A stretch of 64,000 nucleotides of DNA from JAAYDI01 sp052034005 (GTDB lineage: Bacteria; Planctomycetota; Planctomycetia; Pirellulales; Pirellulaceae), in assembly GCA_052034005.1 (NCBI GenBank), contig JBPOJB010000013.1, positions 1 through 64,000 of the forward strand, read 5' to 3'. The position numbers and the translations under genes are program-made. Below are positions 14,664 through 23,407 of the stretch, piece by piece (position 1 is the stretch's first letter; each line of letters starts with the position of its first letter). Below the pieces are notes generated by a model, which searched no databases, was not told the DNA's origin, and worked only from the letters and a program-made list of their open reading frames with translations.

Positions 14664-17483
14664 ATGACATACCGGGAAGCTTACGTCCTACTGCCGTGCC
14701 ACAGTTTCGAGGATTTTCCTCTGCATCATGAGGGGGATGACGCGGCCGGGCTGCTGGCCGCCTGGACCGCATTGTGGCACCCGGCCCTGGTGGCCGCCAC
14801 GGGCGTCGCACCGCGCTGGCGCCGCGGCAGCAGCCCGCCCGACGAACTGGCCGGACGATTGCTCGTCGTGCCCGCGGCCAGTCTGCCCGAAATCCCCGCG
14901 GATTTGGCGCGGCGTGCCGCGGACGAGGGGGCTTGTTGGATCGAAGGCAACCTGGCGCGCGAGGAGATACTCCACCGGGCGCTGGCGCCGCTGGAGGAAC
15001 AGGCCGTCGCGGTCGACCCGGAGGTGGCGGCCGATTTCCTGGCGTTAGGCTACGGCTATCTGCAGATCGAGTTGCTTACGCGCCAGATGCGTCACTCGAC
15101 CAGCCTGGATGAAGGGCGGTTTTTCGAGCAGCTGGTGGCGGGCGCCGGCGCGGCGGTGGCGGGCGACGCGCCGGCCGCCCGGGACCACCTGGCTGCCTGC
15201 TTCAACCTGCTGGCCCAAGAGCGCGCCCATTACTACGCGGTCGACGCGTATGTGCTGGATGTCACGCTGATGGCATCCCACACGATGGGCGCGGCCTGGA
15301 TGGCGCTGCTCGCGGCAGACGTTGCCACCAACGTCATCCTGACGGGTGAGCTGTTGACCGAGATGCGGGCGCAAGCACCGGAGTCGTTTGAGGCGTTGCA
15401 GCGCGCCCGGGCTGACGGCCGACTGGGCGTGCTGGGCGGGGAGTGGCGAGAGGTTCAGGCGGCGCTGGCCAGTTGCGAGTCGCTGCTGCGGCTGTTTCGT
15501 CGGGGAGTGGCCGCGTACGAGACGCTGTTGGGCACGCGCCCGCAGGTCCATGCCCGTCGAACCTACGGCGTCTCGGTGCTCTACCCCCAGCTGCTGCGCC
15601 GACTCGGCTACACCGGCGCGCTCCATGCGGCGCTGAGTGAAGGGAAGTATCCGCAAGGCTCCCAAGTGAAGATCCGCTGGCAGGGCCCCGACCACTCGGC
15701 CATTGACACGATCGGTCGCCTGCCGCTGGACGCGTCCCGCCCCGAGACGTTCCTGGCGCTGGCCAGCAAGCTGGGCGAGAGCATGGACACGGACCACGTG
15801 GCCACGCTCTGTCTGGCCCACTGGCCGGGCCATGTCAGCCCGGCATACCACGACCTGCGGCGGATCGCCCGCTACGGAACGATGCTGGGCAAGTTCGTGA
15901 CGGCCGAGCAGTACTTTCGGGACACCGGGTATCCCGGCACGAGCGAGCGGTTCAAGGCGGACCAGTACCAGTCGCCCAGCCTGTGGCAGTCGGTCTCGCG
16001 CGGGGACGCGGATCCGCTGTCCCGGTCGGTGCGCTACTGGCGGCGTCAGGCGGCGCTGCGCGCGGCCGAGGCGCTCGATACGCTCTCGGGGCTGGTGAGC
16101 CAGCGTCCGGCCGGGCTTGCGCCGTCGCTCTGGGATCGGGCCGAAGGGGTGGCCGACGACCGGGCCGACGCGGCGCTGGACGACGAAATCGCCCACGAGC
16201 TCTCTCAGCGCCTGAGCGGCGCGTCGGATGTGATCGGTCAGCGGCCGGCGCCGTGCGAGCCGGGTTATCTGTTATGGAATCCGGCGTCCTGCGTGCGGCG
16301 GATGGGGGTGGATTTGCCGCGCCTGAGCGGCCTGCCGCCCGTGGCGAAGCCGGTGTACGCGGCGGCCGCCCAGGGGGAACACCGCTACGTCGTGGCGGAC
16401 GTGCCGGCGATGGGATATGTCTGGATCCAGGCTGGGGCTGCCGGGGGCCGGACGCGGCGGTCGGCCCAGTCGCTGGCGGCCGGCCACCGGGTGTTCAACG
16501 AGTTCTTCACGGCCCACATCCACGCGTCGACCGGCGCGCTGCAGGCCCTGGAGACTTACCAGTCACGCGGCAATCGGCTGTCCCAGCAGCTGGCCATGCG
16601 CCTGCCGTCGCCGTCGTCGCCGCCGTCGTCGTCGCGCCCCGACGCGCCTGCCGCGACCTATTCGACCATGGTCGCCGACAGCGTGAAGGTCACGGCGGCC
16701 ACCAGCGCGCTGGGCGAGATCACGGCGATCGGCCGGCTGACGGGTCCGCGGGGCGAGTTGTTGGCGCGGTTCCAGCAGCGTTACCAGGTCTGGCGCGGCA
16801 GCCGCGTCCTGCGGGTCTCGGTGATGCTCGACCCGCAGGTGCTGCCGGGCGAGGACCCGTGGGAGTCCTATTACGCGGTACGCACCGCCTGGCCGGATGA
16901 CATGGCCGACTTGTGGCGCGGCGTGAATGAGCTGCGCGAGCGGGGGGAAGCCCGCCGCTTGGAAGCGCCTCTGTACATCGATATCGACCAGGGTGGTCAG
17001 AACATCACGCTGCTGACCGGCGGGCTGCCGTACCATCGGCGGACCGACGCCCGGATGCTCGACAGCCTGCTGGTGGTGCGGGGCGAGCGGGCGCGCCAAT
17101 TCGAGTGGGGCATCGGCGTGGACGTGAAGCACCCGCTGCACGAGGCGATGGGCCTGCTGACACCCCCGACGGCCGTGTATCGGTCGGCCGGACCGCCCGC
17201 CGGGGCCGAACAGGGCTGGATGTTCCACCTCGACCGGCGGAACGTGGCGGCCACGTCCTGGACGCCCCTGCTGCAGGACGGACAGGTGCAGGGGTTCCGC
17301 GTCCGGCTGCTGGAAACGGCGGGCCGGACGGTCCACACGCGCCTGGAGGCTTATCGCCCGATCAGCGTGGCGTACCGCCTCGACTTCGCGGGCCAGACGC
17401 TCGGCAGCTGCACCGTGCGCGATGGTGGCGTGGCGATCGATCTGGCGGCCCACGAATGGCTGGAAGTGGAGGCGCGCTGGTGA
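14664..17483 (+). CDS. Large protein resembling glycoside hydrolase family 38 (alpha-mannosidase-like)
   Basis: 939 aa, cytoplasmic by the absence of a signal peptide. Start taken at ATG 14664 (MTYREAYVLLPCHSFEDFPL); an upstream in-frame ATG at 14589 adds residues of unlikely composition. The arrangement resembles planctomycete GH38-N-like proteins: an N-terminal catalytic-barrel-like region with ILTGELLTEM and LGVLGGEWREVQAA, a middle helical region (VRYWRRQAALRAAEAL), and a beta-rich C-terminal half (RVLRVSVMLDPQVLPGEDPWESYYAVRTAW; QNITLLTGGLPYHRR) as in the mannosidase C-terminal domains. I could not identify a confident nucleophile Asp, so catalytic activity is open. Its stop is 28 bases before cmk. 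Family assignment is tentative. Confidence 0.5.
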   Translation: MTYREAYVLLPCHSFEDFPLHHEGDDAAGLLAAWTALWHPALVAATGVAPRWRRGSSPPDELAGRLLVVPAASLPEIPADLARRAADEGACWIEGNLAREEILHRALAPLEEQAVAVDPEVAADFLALGYGYLQIELLTRQMRHSTSLDEGRFFEQLVAGAGAAVAGDAPAARDHLAACFNLLAQERAHYYAVDAYVLDVTLMASHTMGAAWMALLAADVATNVILTGELLTEMRAQAPESFEALQRARADGRLGVLGGEWREVQAALASCESLLRLFRRGVAAYETLLGTRPQVHARRTYGVSVLYPQLLRRLGYTGALHAALSEGKYPQGSQVKIRWQGPDHSAIDTIGRLPLDASRPETFLALASKLGESMDTDHVATLCLAHWPGHVSPAYHDLRRIARYGTMLGKFVTAEQYFRDTGYPGTSERFKADQYQSPSLWQSVSRGDADPLSRSVRYWRRQAALRAAEALDTLSGLVSQRPAGLAPSLWDRAEGVADDRADAALDDEIAHELSQRLSGASDVIGQRPAPCEPGYLLWNPASCVRRMGVDLPRLSGLPPVAKPVYAAAAQGEHRYVVADVPAMGYVWIQAGAAGGRTRRSAQSLAAGHRVFNEFFTAHIHASTGALQALETYQSRGNRLSQQLAMRLPSPSSPPSSSRPDAPAATYSTMVADSVKVTAATSALGEITAIGRLTGPRGELLARFQQRYQVWRGSRVLRVSVMLDPQVLPGEDPWESYYAVRTAWPDDMADLWRGVNELRERGEARRLEAPLYIDIDQGGQNITLLTGGLPYHRRTDARMLDSLLVVRGERARQFEWGIGVDVKHPLHEAMGLLTPPTAVYRSAGPPAGAEQGWMFHLDRRNVAATSWTPLLQDGQVQGFRVRLLETAGRTVHTRLEAYRPISVAYRLDFAGQTLGSCTVRDGGVAIDLAAHEWLEVEARW

Positions 17484-17511
17484 CCGGACGCATTGGCATG
17501 GGGGCCGCGCC

Positions 17512-18168
17512 ATGATCGTGACGATCGACGGACCGGCGGGCGCGGGCAAGAGTTCCGCGGCGGAAGGGCTCGCCCGGCGGCTGGGCTTCTGCTTCCTGGA
17601 CACCGGCGCGATGTACCGCGCCGTGGCCTGGGCCGCCGCGCGCCGGCAGGTCGACTGGGCGGACCAGCAGGCAGTGGCGGACATCGCGCGGCGCATCCGG
17701 ATCACGCTCGAGGCCCACCGCGTGCTGGTCGATGGCCAGGACGTGACACGGGCGATCCGCGATCGGGACGTGACCGACCTGACGCGGCATGTGGCCGCCA
17801 ACCCGCTGGTGCGGGCACACCTGGTGGCACTCCAGCGCCGCTGGGCGCTGGGACGGGACGTCGTCACGGAAGGTCGCGATCAGGGGACGGTCGCGTTCCC
17901 TGAAGCACAGTGCAAGTTCTTCTTGACGGCGTCACCCGCAGAGCGTGCGCGACGGCGCTGGGAACAGCTCAGCGCCCGGGGCGAACAGGTATCGCTCGAG
18001 GAGATACTCGCCCAGCAGAATCAGCGCGATGCGCAGGACGCCTCCCGCGCCTGCGGGCCGCTGACGCCTGCCGCGGACGCCGTGATGATCGATACCGACG
18101 GACTGACACTCGAACAGGTGATCGATCAGCTGGAACATCACATACGCCAGAAGCGGGCCGACACGTGA
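17512..18168 (+). CDS. cmk: Cytidylate kinase
   Basis: 218 aa, usual size. Phosphorylates CMP and dCMP with ATP. The P-loop GPAGAGKSS is at residues 7-15, followed by LDTGAMYRAVAW (substrate-binding loop), the NMP-binding region VTRAIRDRDVTDLTRHVAANP, VTEGRDQGTVAFPEA and the lid Arg cluster SPAERARRRWEQL. It starts at ATG 17512 and its TGA overlaps a possible GTG start of the acyltransferase gene, so the pair is co-translated. A cmk-plsC pair is common in bacteria. Confidence 0.93.
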   Translation: MIVTIDGPAGAGKSSAAEGLARRLGFCFLDTGAMYRAVAWAAARRQVDWADQQAVADIARRIRITLEAHRVLVDGQDVTRAIRDRDVTDLTRHVAANPLVRAHLVALQRRWALGRDVVTEGRDQGTVAFPEAQCKFFLTASPAERARRRWEQLSARGEQVSLEEILAQQNQRDAQDASRACGPLTPAADAVMIDTDGLTLEQVIDQLEHHIRQKRADT

Positions 18169-18173
18169 CGGGC

Positions 18174-18833
18174 ATGCAACGACCACTCTGGAAGAGCGCC
18201 GGCTATCAGTGCTTCAAGACCCTGTTCTGGCTGATGGCCAAGACCTTCTTTCGGTTCCGGTGGCGCGGGCGCGAGCACCTGCCGCACAACACGGGCGCGC
18301 TCATCTGCGCCAACCACCAAAGCTACTTCGACCCGGTGCTCGTGGGCATCTGCTTCCCGCGCCAGATCAACTTCGTGGCCCGTAACACGCTGTTCGACGT
18401 GCCGCTGTTCGGGCGGCTGATCCGCTACCTGGAGGCCATTCCCATCGACCGGGACGGGTTCGGCGTCACCGGGATCAAGGAGACACTCAAGCGGCTCAAG
18501 CGGGGCGAGATGGTCCTGATCTTCCCGGAAGGGACGCGGACCAGCGACGGCCGCGTCGGGCCGCTCAAGCCGGGGTTCGTGGCGCTGGCACGCCGCGGCC
18601 GAGTGCCGATCCTGCCCGCTGCCGTCGACGGCGCCTACGACGCCTGGCCGCGATCGAGCCGCTTCCCACGCTTCACAAAACTCTGCACCTGCTTCGGTCC
18701 GCCCATCACGCTGGAACAGATCGACGCGCTCGGCGACGAAGAACTGATCGAACTGGTGCGTTGCAGGATCCTGGCCTGCCATCAGGAGGCCCGGCGCATG
18801 CGCGGCAACCGCCGGCCCGCCTGCCTGTTGTAG
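18174..18833 (+). CDS. plsC: 1-acyl-sn-glycerol-3-phosphate acyltransferase (PlsC family)
   Basis: 219 aa membrane-associated acyltransferase that makes phosphatidic acid from lysophosphatidic acid. Catalytic motif I is NHQSYFDPV (HX4D variant with His and Asp). Motif III is FPEGTRTSDGR, motif IV is near VPILPAAVDGAY, and GRLIRYLEAIPIDRDG matches motif II. ATG 18174 is taken as the start; a GTG at 18165 overlaps the cmk stop (GTGA) and is equally plausible. Neither has a strong ribosome site, consistent with translational coupling to cmk. An N-terminal hydrophobic segment (FKTLFWLMAKTFFRF) should anchor it to the inner membrane. Confidence 0.87.
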   Translation: MQRPLWKSAGYQCFKTLFWLMAKTFFRFRWRGREHLPHNTGALICANHQSYFDPVLVGICFPRQINFVARNTLFDVPLFGRLIRYLEAIPIDRDGFGVTGIKETLKRLKRGEMVLIFPEGTRTSDGRVGPLKPGFVALARRGRVPILPAAVDGAYDAWPRSSRFPRFTKLCTCFGPPITLEQIDALGDEELIELVRCRILACHQEARRMRGNRRPACLL

Positions 18834-19036
18834 CGGTTGATCCGACAGCCCCAAGCCCATCCCGACCGCTACATCCGGAAAATCTTGGCGCCGACCGTCC
18901 TCACCGGACCACAGCCGGCAGAATTCGCCCCCGGTTTTTCTTTTTTCCAGGCAGCCGCCAATCTGCCATGAATACACTGGATCTCAATGTCTTTTTCCCG
19001 ATTCCGGAATGAATGAGAACGGAGCAAGCAAGAGCT

Positions 19037-19702
19037 ATGAAAACCCGATCGATGATGATTGTCGCGCTGCTGGTGGGCGGGAGCATGTGTGGTGCGACGG
19101 TGGCCCACGCGGGCATTATGCCAGTCAATTCGAACGATTGGATTAAGGTGTTCGACGCCGGTGGGACGCATTACTCTAACGGTGGGCCGTTTCGTATTGA
19201 CAACGTGACGACGAACCAGGGGAACGTGCTGACGACGTTCTGCCTGGAGCGGGATGAAACGCTCACGTACGGCACCAAGTATCGCGTGGAGTTGTCCACG
19301 ATCGCGCAACTGGGCGGCGTGAATACGAAATTGGGCGACCCGCTCGATTCCATGACGGCCTATTTGTTCACCAACTTCCACCACGGCACAAACGGCGGCA
19401 ATGCCTGGAACACGGCAGACCTGCAGGAAGCGATCTGGTACATCGAGGAGGAGTTACCGAGCAATCACACGCTCTCGTCGGGTGCCCAAACGCTTTACAC
19501 CCTTGCGGCCAACAATGCCAACGGCTCGCTCTACGACGTCCGGGTTATGAACCTTTTCGACGCGAACGGGAAACACGCCCAGAGCCTGCTGACGGTCGTG
19601 CCTGAGCCGGCCACGCTGGTGATGTGGAGCCTCTTTGCGTTGTGCGGCTTGATGGTCGTTCGTCGCCGGCAGCGTCGCATCCCATCAAGCGACATCGCCT
19701 GA
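19037..19702 (+). CDS. PEP-CTERM-anchored exported protein
   Basis: 221 aa. An N-terminal signal peptide (MMIVALLVGGSMCGATVAHA) is followed by an exported domain of unknown function and a classic PEP-CTERM sorting tail: VPEPATL, a hydrophobic helix (VMWSLFALCGLMVV) and the basic end RRRQRR. Such tails are recognised and cut by exosortase. Start ATG 19037 is chosen over 19013 because AAGAG lies just upstream and the signal peptide begins properly. The mature part has one Cys and segments like FCLERDETLTYGTKYRVEL found in other short planctomycete PEP-CTERM proteins. It stands alone between plsC and a strong terminator. No exosortase gene is in the window. Confidence 0.85.
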   Translation: MKTRSMMIVALLVGGSMCGATVAHAGIMPVNSNDWIKVFDAGGTHYSNGGPFRIDNVTTNQGNVLTTFCLERDETLTYGTKYRVELSTIAQLGGVNTKLGDPLDSMTAYLFTNFHHGTNGGNAWNTADLQEAIWYIEEELPSNHTLSSGAQTLYTLAANNANGSLYDVRVMNLFDANGKHAQSLLTVVPEPATLVMWSLFALCGLMVVRRRQRRIPSSDIA

Positions 19703-19799
19703 CGGCACCGGCGGACGACTCGTGGCGTGCGCCGAAGGGACCGGCCGGGCTCGGGACGCCCGGCCCCGGGCGGAGGCTGCCGGTAGACCAGCACTCATG

Positions 19800-19889
19800 A
19801 CGAATGGCGAACAGACGCGCATCGGTGGCTGACGAAGGAAGGGCAAGGCCTCCACGGATGCGCGTCGTTCGTTATTCGTTTCTTTTTTG
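19800..19889 (+). terminator. Long-stem Rho-independent terminator after the PEP-CTERM gene
   Basis: Arms at 19800-19823 and 19857-19879 pair over about 22 positions with one bulge and two G-U pairs, and a T-rich tail follows (TTCTTTTTT, 19880-19888). The 33-base apical loop can itself close with GTGG/CCAC. It lies between the PEP-CTERM stop and the convergent gene's stop at 19892, and best fits rightward termination. A separate GC stem (19743-19750 with 19758-19765) without T-tract precedes it. Confidence 0.6.
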
Positions 19890-19891
19890 TG

Positions 19892-20893
19892 TTAGCGACC
19901 CTTCGCGGAACCCGTGTCGTTCCTTTTGGCCGTCGCGTTGCGTTCCTGTGCCTGTAGTTTGCGTTCGACGATCGACTCGACGCGCGACGCTTTCACCAGG
20001 AACAGCTGGGGGTCATCGATCAGGAACGGTGTGGACCAGGTGCGCCCATCGTAGTGGTTGCAGATATTGAAGAAGAACGTCCGGAACTGTTGGCAACGGA
20101 AGCTGTAAGGATACTGGGACGTGAGGTGATCCTGAGCGGTCAGCGGCTCCACGCCGGGATGGGCATAGTAGTGGACGCCGCCATCGGGCGTGACACTCAT
20201 CCCGAGAGTCCACCAGCCGAACTTGTGGACGTCCAGCACGTGGAAGTCGCGGCCCCGGCTGTCGCCGCGGACCTTCATGAACACGGGGGCCTGGCCTTCC
20301 TTCCGGTCAGCCGGACGGCGGTAGTGGATCCAGATGCCGGGCCAGTAGGGTTCGCCGCTCGTATTGGTCATCCCCAGGCGGAAGCCGAAATGCGGCCCGG
20401 TGCGGTTCTCCCACTGGTAATCGGGCGGGAGATACACGCGCACCACGCAGTTCGGCCCTTCGGAGGCCGAGATCGAAGAACCGAGCCGCGATACGCAGTC
20501 GGCGATCAGGTCGTCTTGCTGCAGGTTGTTGGTGATCCGGCCGGGCACGCCCGAGTTGAGCGTGCAGATCTGTAGAGCATACTCGCTCCCGGGCAATCCG
20601 TTTTTCGGTGTCGGGACCACTTTCAGATGGTCGGGATAGCCGCGCTCCGGGCCCTCGAACCAGCGTTTGTTGGCCGAGTATCCCAGCGGCATGCGGGAAC
20701 GGCCGTCCTGCTCGTGCGAACTCTTGGGTCCGTTCTGGACGAACGTCCATTCGGGGTCCTCGAACGTGTCACCCACGTATTCGATTTCCGTGCCGGTGCC
20801 CGGGACGACACCCTGCGCCCGGGCCAGTCGACCTTCGATGCCGATCACCACGGTCAGGGCGCTCAACAGGAGCCTGAAGTGTGTGCGATTCAT
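19892..20893 (-). CDS. Secreted protein of unknown function
   Basis: 333 aa. Start ATG 20893 (MNRTHFRLLLSALTVVIG) with GAGGT about 8 bases upstream. A signal peptide ends near RLARAQ. The mature protein is rich in aromatic residues and beta-strand patterns (YVGDTFEDPEWTFVQNG; GPHFGFRLGMTNTSG; FGWWTLGMSVTPDGGVHYYAHPG), suggesting a jelly-roll, concanavalin-like fold. That is a guess from pattern, not a family match. The C-terminal tail is Lys/Arg-rich. It faces the PEP-CTERM gene tail to tail and is separated from the tRNA gene by a 324-base divergent gap. Confidence 0.6.
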   Translation of the reverse strand: MNRTHFRLLLSALTVVIGIEGRLARAQGVVPGTGTEIEYVGDTFEDPEWTFVQNGPKSSHEQDGRSRMPLGYSANKRWFEGPERGYPDHLKVVPTPKNGLPGSEYALQICTLNSGVPGRITNNLQQDDLIADCVSRLGSSISASEGPNCVVRVYLPPDYQWENRTGPHFGFRLGMTNTSGEPYWPGIWIHYRRPADRKEGQAPVFMKVRGDSRGRDFHVLDVHKFGWWTLGMSVTPDGGVHYYAHPGVEPLTAQDHLTSQYPYSFRCQQFRTFFFNICNHYDGRTWSTPFLIDDPQLFLVKASRVESIVERKLQAQERNATAKRNDTGSAKGR

Positions 20894-21124
20894 CGTACGA
20901 CCTCGCATTGCATGGACGGTTGGAATCGGGGCTGCCTCCCCGCGTCGCGTGAGGGCGACCAGATGAGCTCTACAGCTAGGTATCGGAATTCACGCGGAAG
21001 GCCAGCAGTGAAACCCTGCCGACCGTGCGGGATTTGCCGCGCGAACGTGCGTCGCCGTCGGCGTGTCGTATCTCGGTTGGCGGACCCGTGGGTAAGCTCG
21101 GCAAGGGGGGTGGTTTCGCGAGGT

Positions 21125-21152
21125 TTGCCGTCTCGGCGCGCTGTGGTACACT
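21125..21152 (+). promoter_or_regulatory. Candidate promoter of the tRNA-Ser gene
   Basis: TTGCCG (21125-21130) and TACACT (21147-21152) with a 16-base spacer, about 65 bases upstream of the mature tRNA end. The rest of the 20894-21217 gap shows nothing else I can name. Confidence 0.4.
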
Positions 21153-21217
21153 GAGGCCCGCGCGACTCACGGGCAGCCGACCTTACGTGGGTGAGCGGGC
21201 GGCTCAGGTCACGGTTT

Positions 21218-21304
21218 GGAGGGATGGCCGAGCGGTTTAAGGCACAGGTCTTGAAAACCTGCGTGGGGGTTACCTCACCGTGGGTTCGAATCCCACTCCC
21301 TCCG
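21218..21304 (+). tRNA. tRNA-Ser (UGA)
   Basis: 87 bases. Acceptor stem GGAGGGA pairs with TCCCTCC; discriminator base G. The anticodon arm CAGGT-CTTGAAA-ACCTG has anticodon TGA at 21252-21254. A long variable arm (GCGTGGGGGTTACCTCACC region) identifies a class II tRNA, and the T loop is GTGGG-TTCGAAT-CCCAC. The UGA anticodon with a long variable arm means serine. The 3' CCA is not encoded. Confidence 0.97.
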
Positions 21305-23371
21305 TTAGAGTCCGAGCCGGTAGCGCTTGGCGCGCTGGACGACGGACGCGTCTTGGCTGGTGGCCGCCACCTTGTCGAGGATCGGCCCGAACTGGTCCAT
21401 GTTCGGATGGCGCAGTTCGCGGTGGTGTGCCAAGTCGACCAGTGCGGCGCAGGCGGCCTGGGCCAGCGCCGCATCATCCAGGTAGCCGGCCACCCACTGG
21501 ACGCACTCCATGGTGCGGACGGTTGCCGCGCGCGAGAGGATCAGTGTGCGGTCTTCCGTCTCCTGAGCCTGCCGCATGATCGTCTGGAGCATCGCCAGCG
21601 TTTCCTGGGGCGGCCGGTCGCTGGGCAAGCTCACCACACGCACGTACGCGCGCAGCGCCCAGCGGGCATAGCGCTTGTCGCCGGCACTTGTGGCGAGTGC
21701 GAGCAGTTGATCGGCCACTTCCGCGTTGGGCCAATTGCAGATGGCGCGCACCGCGGCCTCGCGGACATTGCGATCCCGGGCCTCAAGGTACGGCTCGATG
21801 GTCCGCCGTGCCCGATCGCCGCCCAGGCGTCCCAGCAGCGGCAGGCACAGCACCTTGCGCGCGTCATCGGCGTCGGCCAGCAACTGGAGCACCTTCTCAG
21901 CGCGGTCCTCGCCGGCCGGCAGCCGGTCGCACACCACGGCGATCGTCTTCTCGACTTCATCGCGATGCGCGCCGGGCTGCGTCTGGAAGAGCAGCCCCAT
22001 CAGCCGCGGGAGGTCCGTGTCGTCCGGGTCCGCGATGCCGCGCAGGCCATCGAGTGCGAGCCCATAGACGTCCGGGTCGGAATCGCGCGCGATGGCGATC
22101 AACGGGTCGATGGCTTCGTAGTAACGCAATTCCCGGAGCGCTGCGATGACCGGTTTCCGGATATCCGGTCGCTCGAGCGCGGCGAGCAGGGCGGGGCCGA
22201 CGATGTCGCGCGGCAGGCGCGTCAGTGCGTGCAGGGCGGCGGCCGCGGTCAGCTCGTCGGACGACAGCTGGTCCACCAAGGTCGCGACCGCCGACGGGTC
22301 GCGCAGCGCGCCCAGGTAGCGCAGGCCGGCCACGCGCATCGCCCGATTGTCGCTGTGGACCATCTCCTGCAGCAGCGGCATCAGGCTCTTGTGCTGGCGG
22401 CCGGCCAGCACCTCGATCAGCGCGATGCTGCTCGCCTCGGGCAACTGGTCGAGCCGGCCGCTGAGCTCCTTCAGGGTCTCGTCCGGCAGGGATGACAAGT
22501 GCGCGGCGGCCACCTGCTGGTGGATCGGGTCGTCGCTCTGCAGCCACCGGCAGATCGTGTCGGCCGACCCTTCCGGCAGGCCCTTCAGGGAGAGTTCCAG
22601 CGCCGCGCGGCGCGTGCCGGGCTGCTCGTGCTCATCGGCCAGCTGCTCGGCCAGCGGCAGGGCCGGGAGCGCGGCCGGCGCATCGTCGGGCCGATCTGCC
22701 GCCGCGACCGCCTCGGCGCGCAGCAGGCAGCTGGCCAACTCGGTGGACAGCGGCCGTTGGGCGGTCGCCAGCCGTTGCCGGAACCAGTCGATGGCGCGCG
22801 GGTCGGCGATTTCGGCCAGCGCGCGGATGGCCGCCGGCCGCGCGGACGCGTCCGCCCCCTCGGCCAACTCGATGAGCCGCTCCACCGACGCGGCATCGCG
22901 CCGGGCGCCCAGCGCATGGATCACGCCGGCCAGGGCGTCGCCCTGCAGGTGGTCCAGCGCGGCGCGGAGCGTTTCGAGCGCTTCGCGGCCCGGGATCGCG
23001 GCGATGGCGTAGAGGGCCATCTGGCAGGTGTCGGGCGCCTGCAGGAGTTCGGCGAGCACGGGGATCTCGGCCGGCGTGCCGACCTGTCGCAGCTGGAGGC
23101 AGATGAACTGCCTGGCGGCCGGCGTCGTGGTGGGCGCGCGCAGCAGCTGGGCGAAGCGCGCGGCGAGTGCCGCGCGCGCGGCCGGGTCGTTCATGGACTC
23201 GATCACGCTCCGTTCGATGGCCAGCTGCCCGGCCAGGTCCTGGCCGTACTCGTAGTGCGGCAATTCCTGCCAGGCGCGTTCCACCGGCGTCTGGGCGCGC
23301 GCGACCGGCGCGCAGGGGGCCAGGACGGCCAGGAGCAGGAGGCTCGGGAGGCAGATGGCAAAGCGGTACAT
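21305..23371 (-). CDS. Secreted HEAT-repeat protein
   Basis: 688 aa. A signal peptide (ICLPSLLLLAVLAPCAPVARA) is followed by an almost continuous array of HEAT/armadillo-type helical pairs, visible as recurring units such as ALAEIADPRAIDWFRQRL, MRVAGLRYLGALRDPSAVATLVDQL and VREAAVRAICNWPNAEVADQLL. These repeats act as protein-binding scaffolds; no catalytic motif is seen. It is the last gene of a leftward group after the oxidoreductase (36 bases apart). Its stop codon lies directly against the 3' end of the tRNA-Ser gene on the other strand, so its transcript must run antisense through the tRNA unless it ends there. Confidence 0.8.
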   Translation of the reverse strand: MYRFAICLPSLLLLAVLAPCAPVARAQTPVERAWQELPHYEYGQDLAGQLAIERSVIESMNDPAARAALAARFAQLLRAPTTTPAARQFICLQLRQVGTPAEIPVLAELLQAPDTCQMALYAIAAIPGREALETLRAALDHLQGDALAGVIHALGARRDAASVERLIELAEGADASARPAAIRALAEIADPRAIDWFRQRLATAQRPLSTELASCLLRAEAVAAADRPDDAPAALPALPLAEQLADEHEQPGTRRAALELSLKGLPEGSADTICRWLQSDDPIHQQVAAAHLSSLPDETLKELSGRLDQLPEASSIALIEVLAGRQHKSLMPLLQEMVHSDNRAMRVAGLRYLGALRDPSAVATLVDQLSSDELTAAAALHALTRLPRDIVGPALLAALERPDIRKPVIAALRELRYYEAIDPLIAIARDSDPDVYGLALDGLRGIADPDDTDLPRLMGLLFQTQPGAHRDEVEKTIAVVCDRLPAGEDRAEKVLQLLADADDARKVLCLPLLGRLGGDRARRTIEPYLEARDRNVREAAVRAICNWPNAEVADQLLALATSAGDKRYARWALRAYVRVVSLPSDRPPQETLAMLQTIMRQAQETEDRTLILSRAATVRTMECVQWVAGYLDDAALAQAACAALVDLAHHRELRHPNMDQFGPILDKVAATSQDASVVQRAKRYRLGL

Positions 23372-23407
23372 CGGCGTTTCTCCGTCGGCCGCGTTGGGGG
23401 CGGCGGT

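Noticed and set aside
18902..18948. Terminator after the PlsC gene
   Set aside because: T-rich tail (18935-18946) is good, but only a 5-bp stem with a 23-base loop can be drawn.
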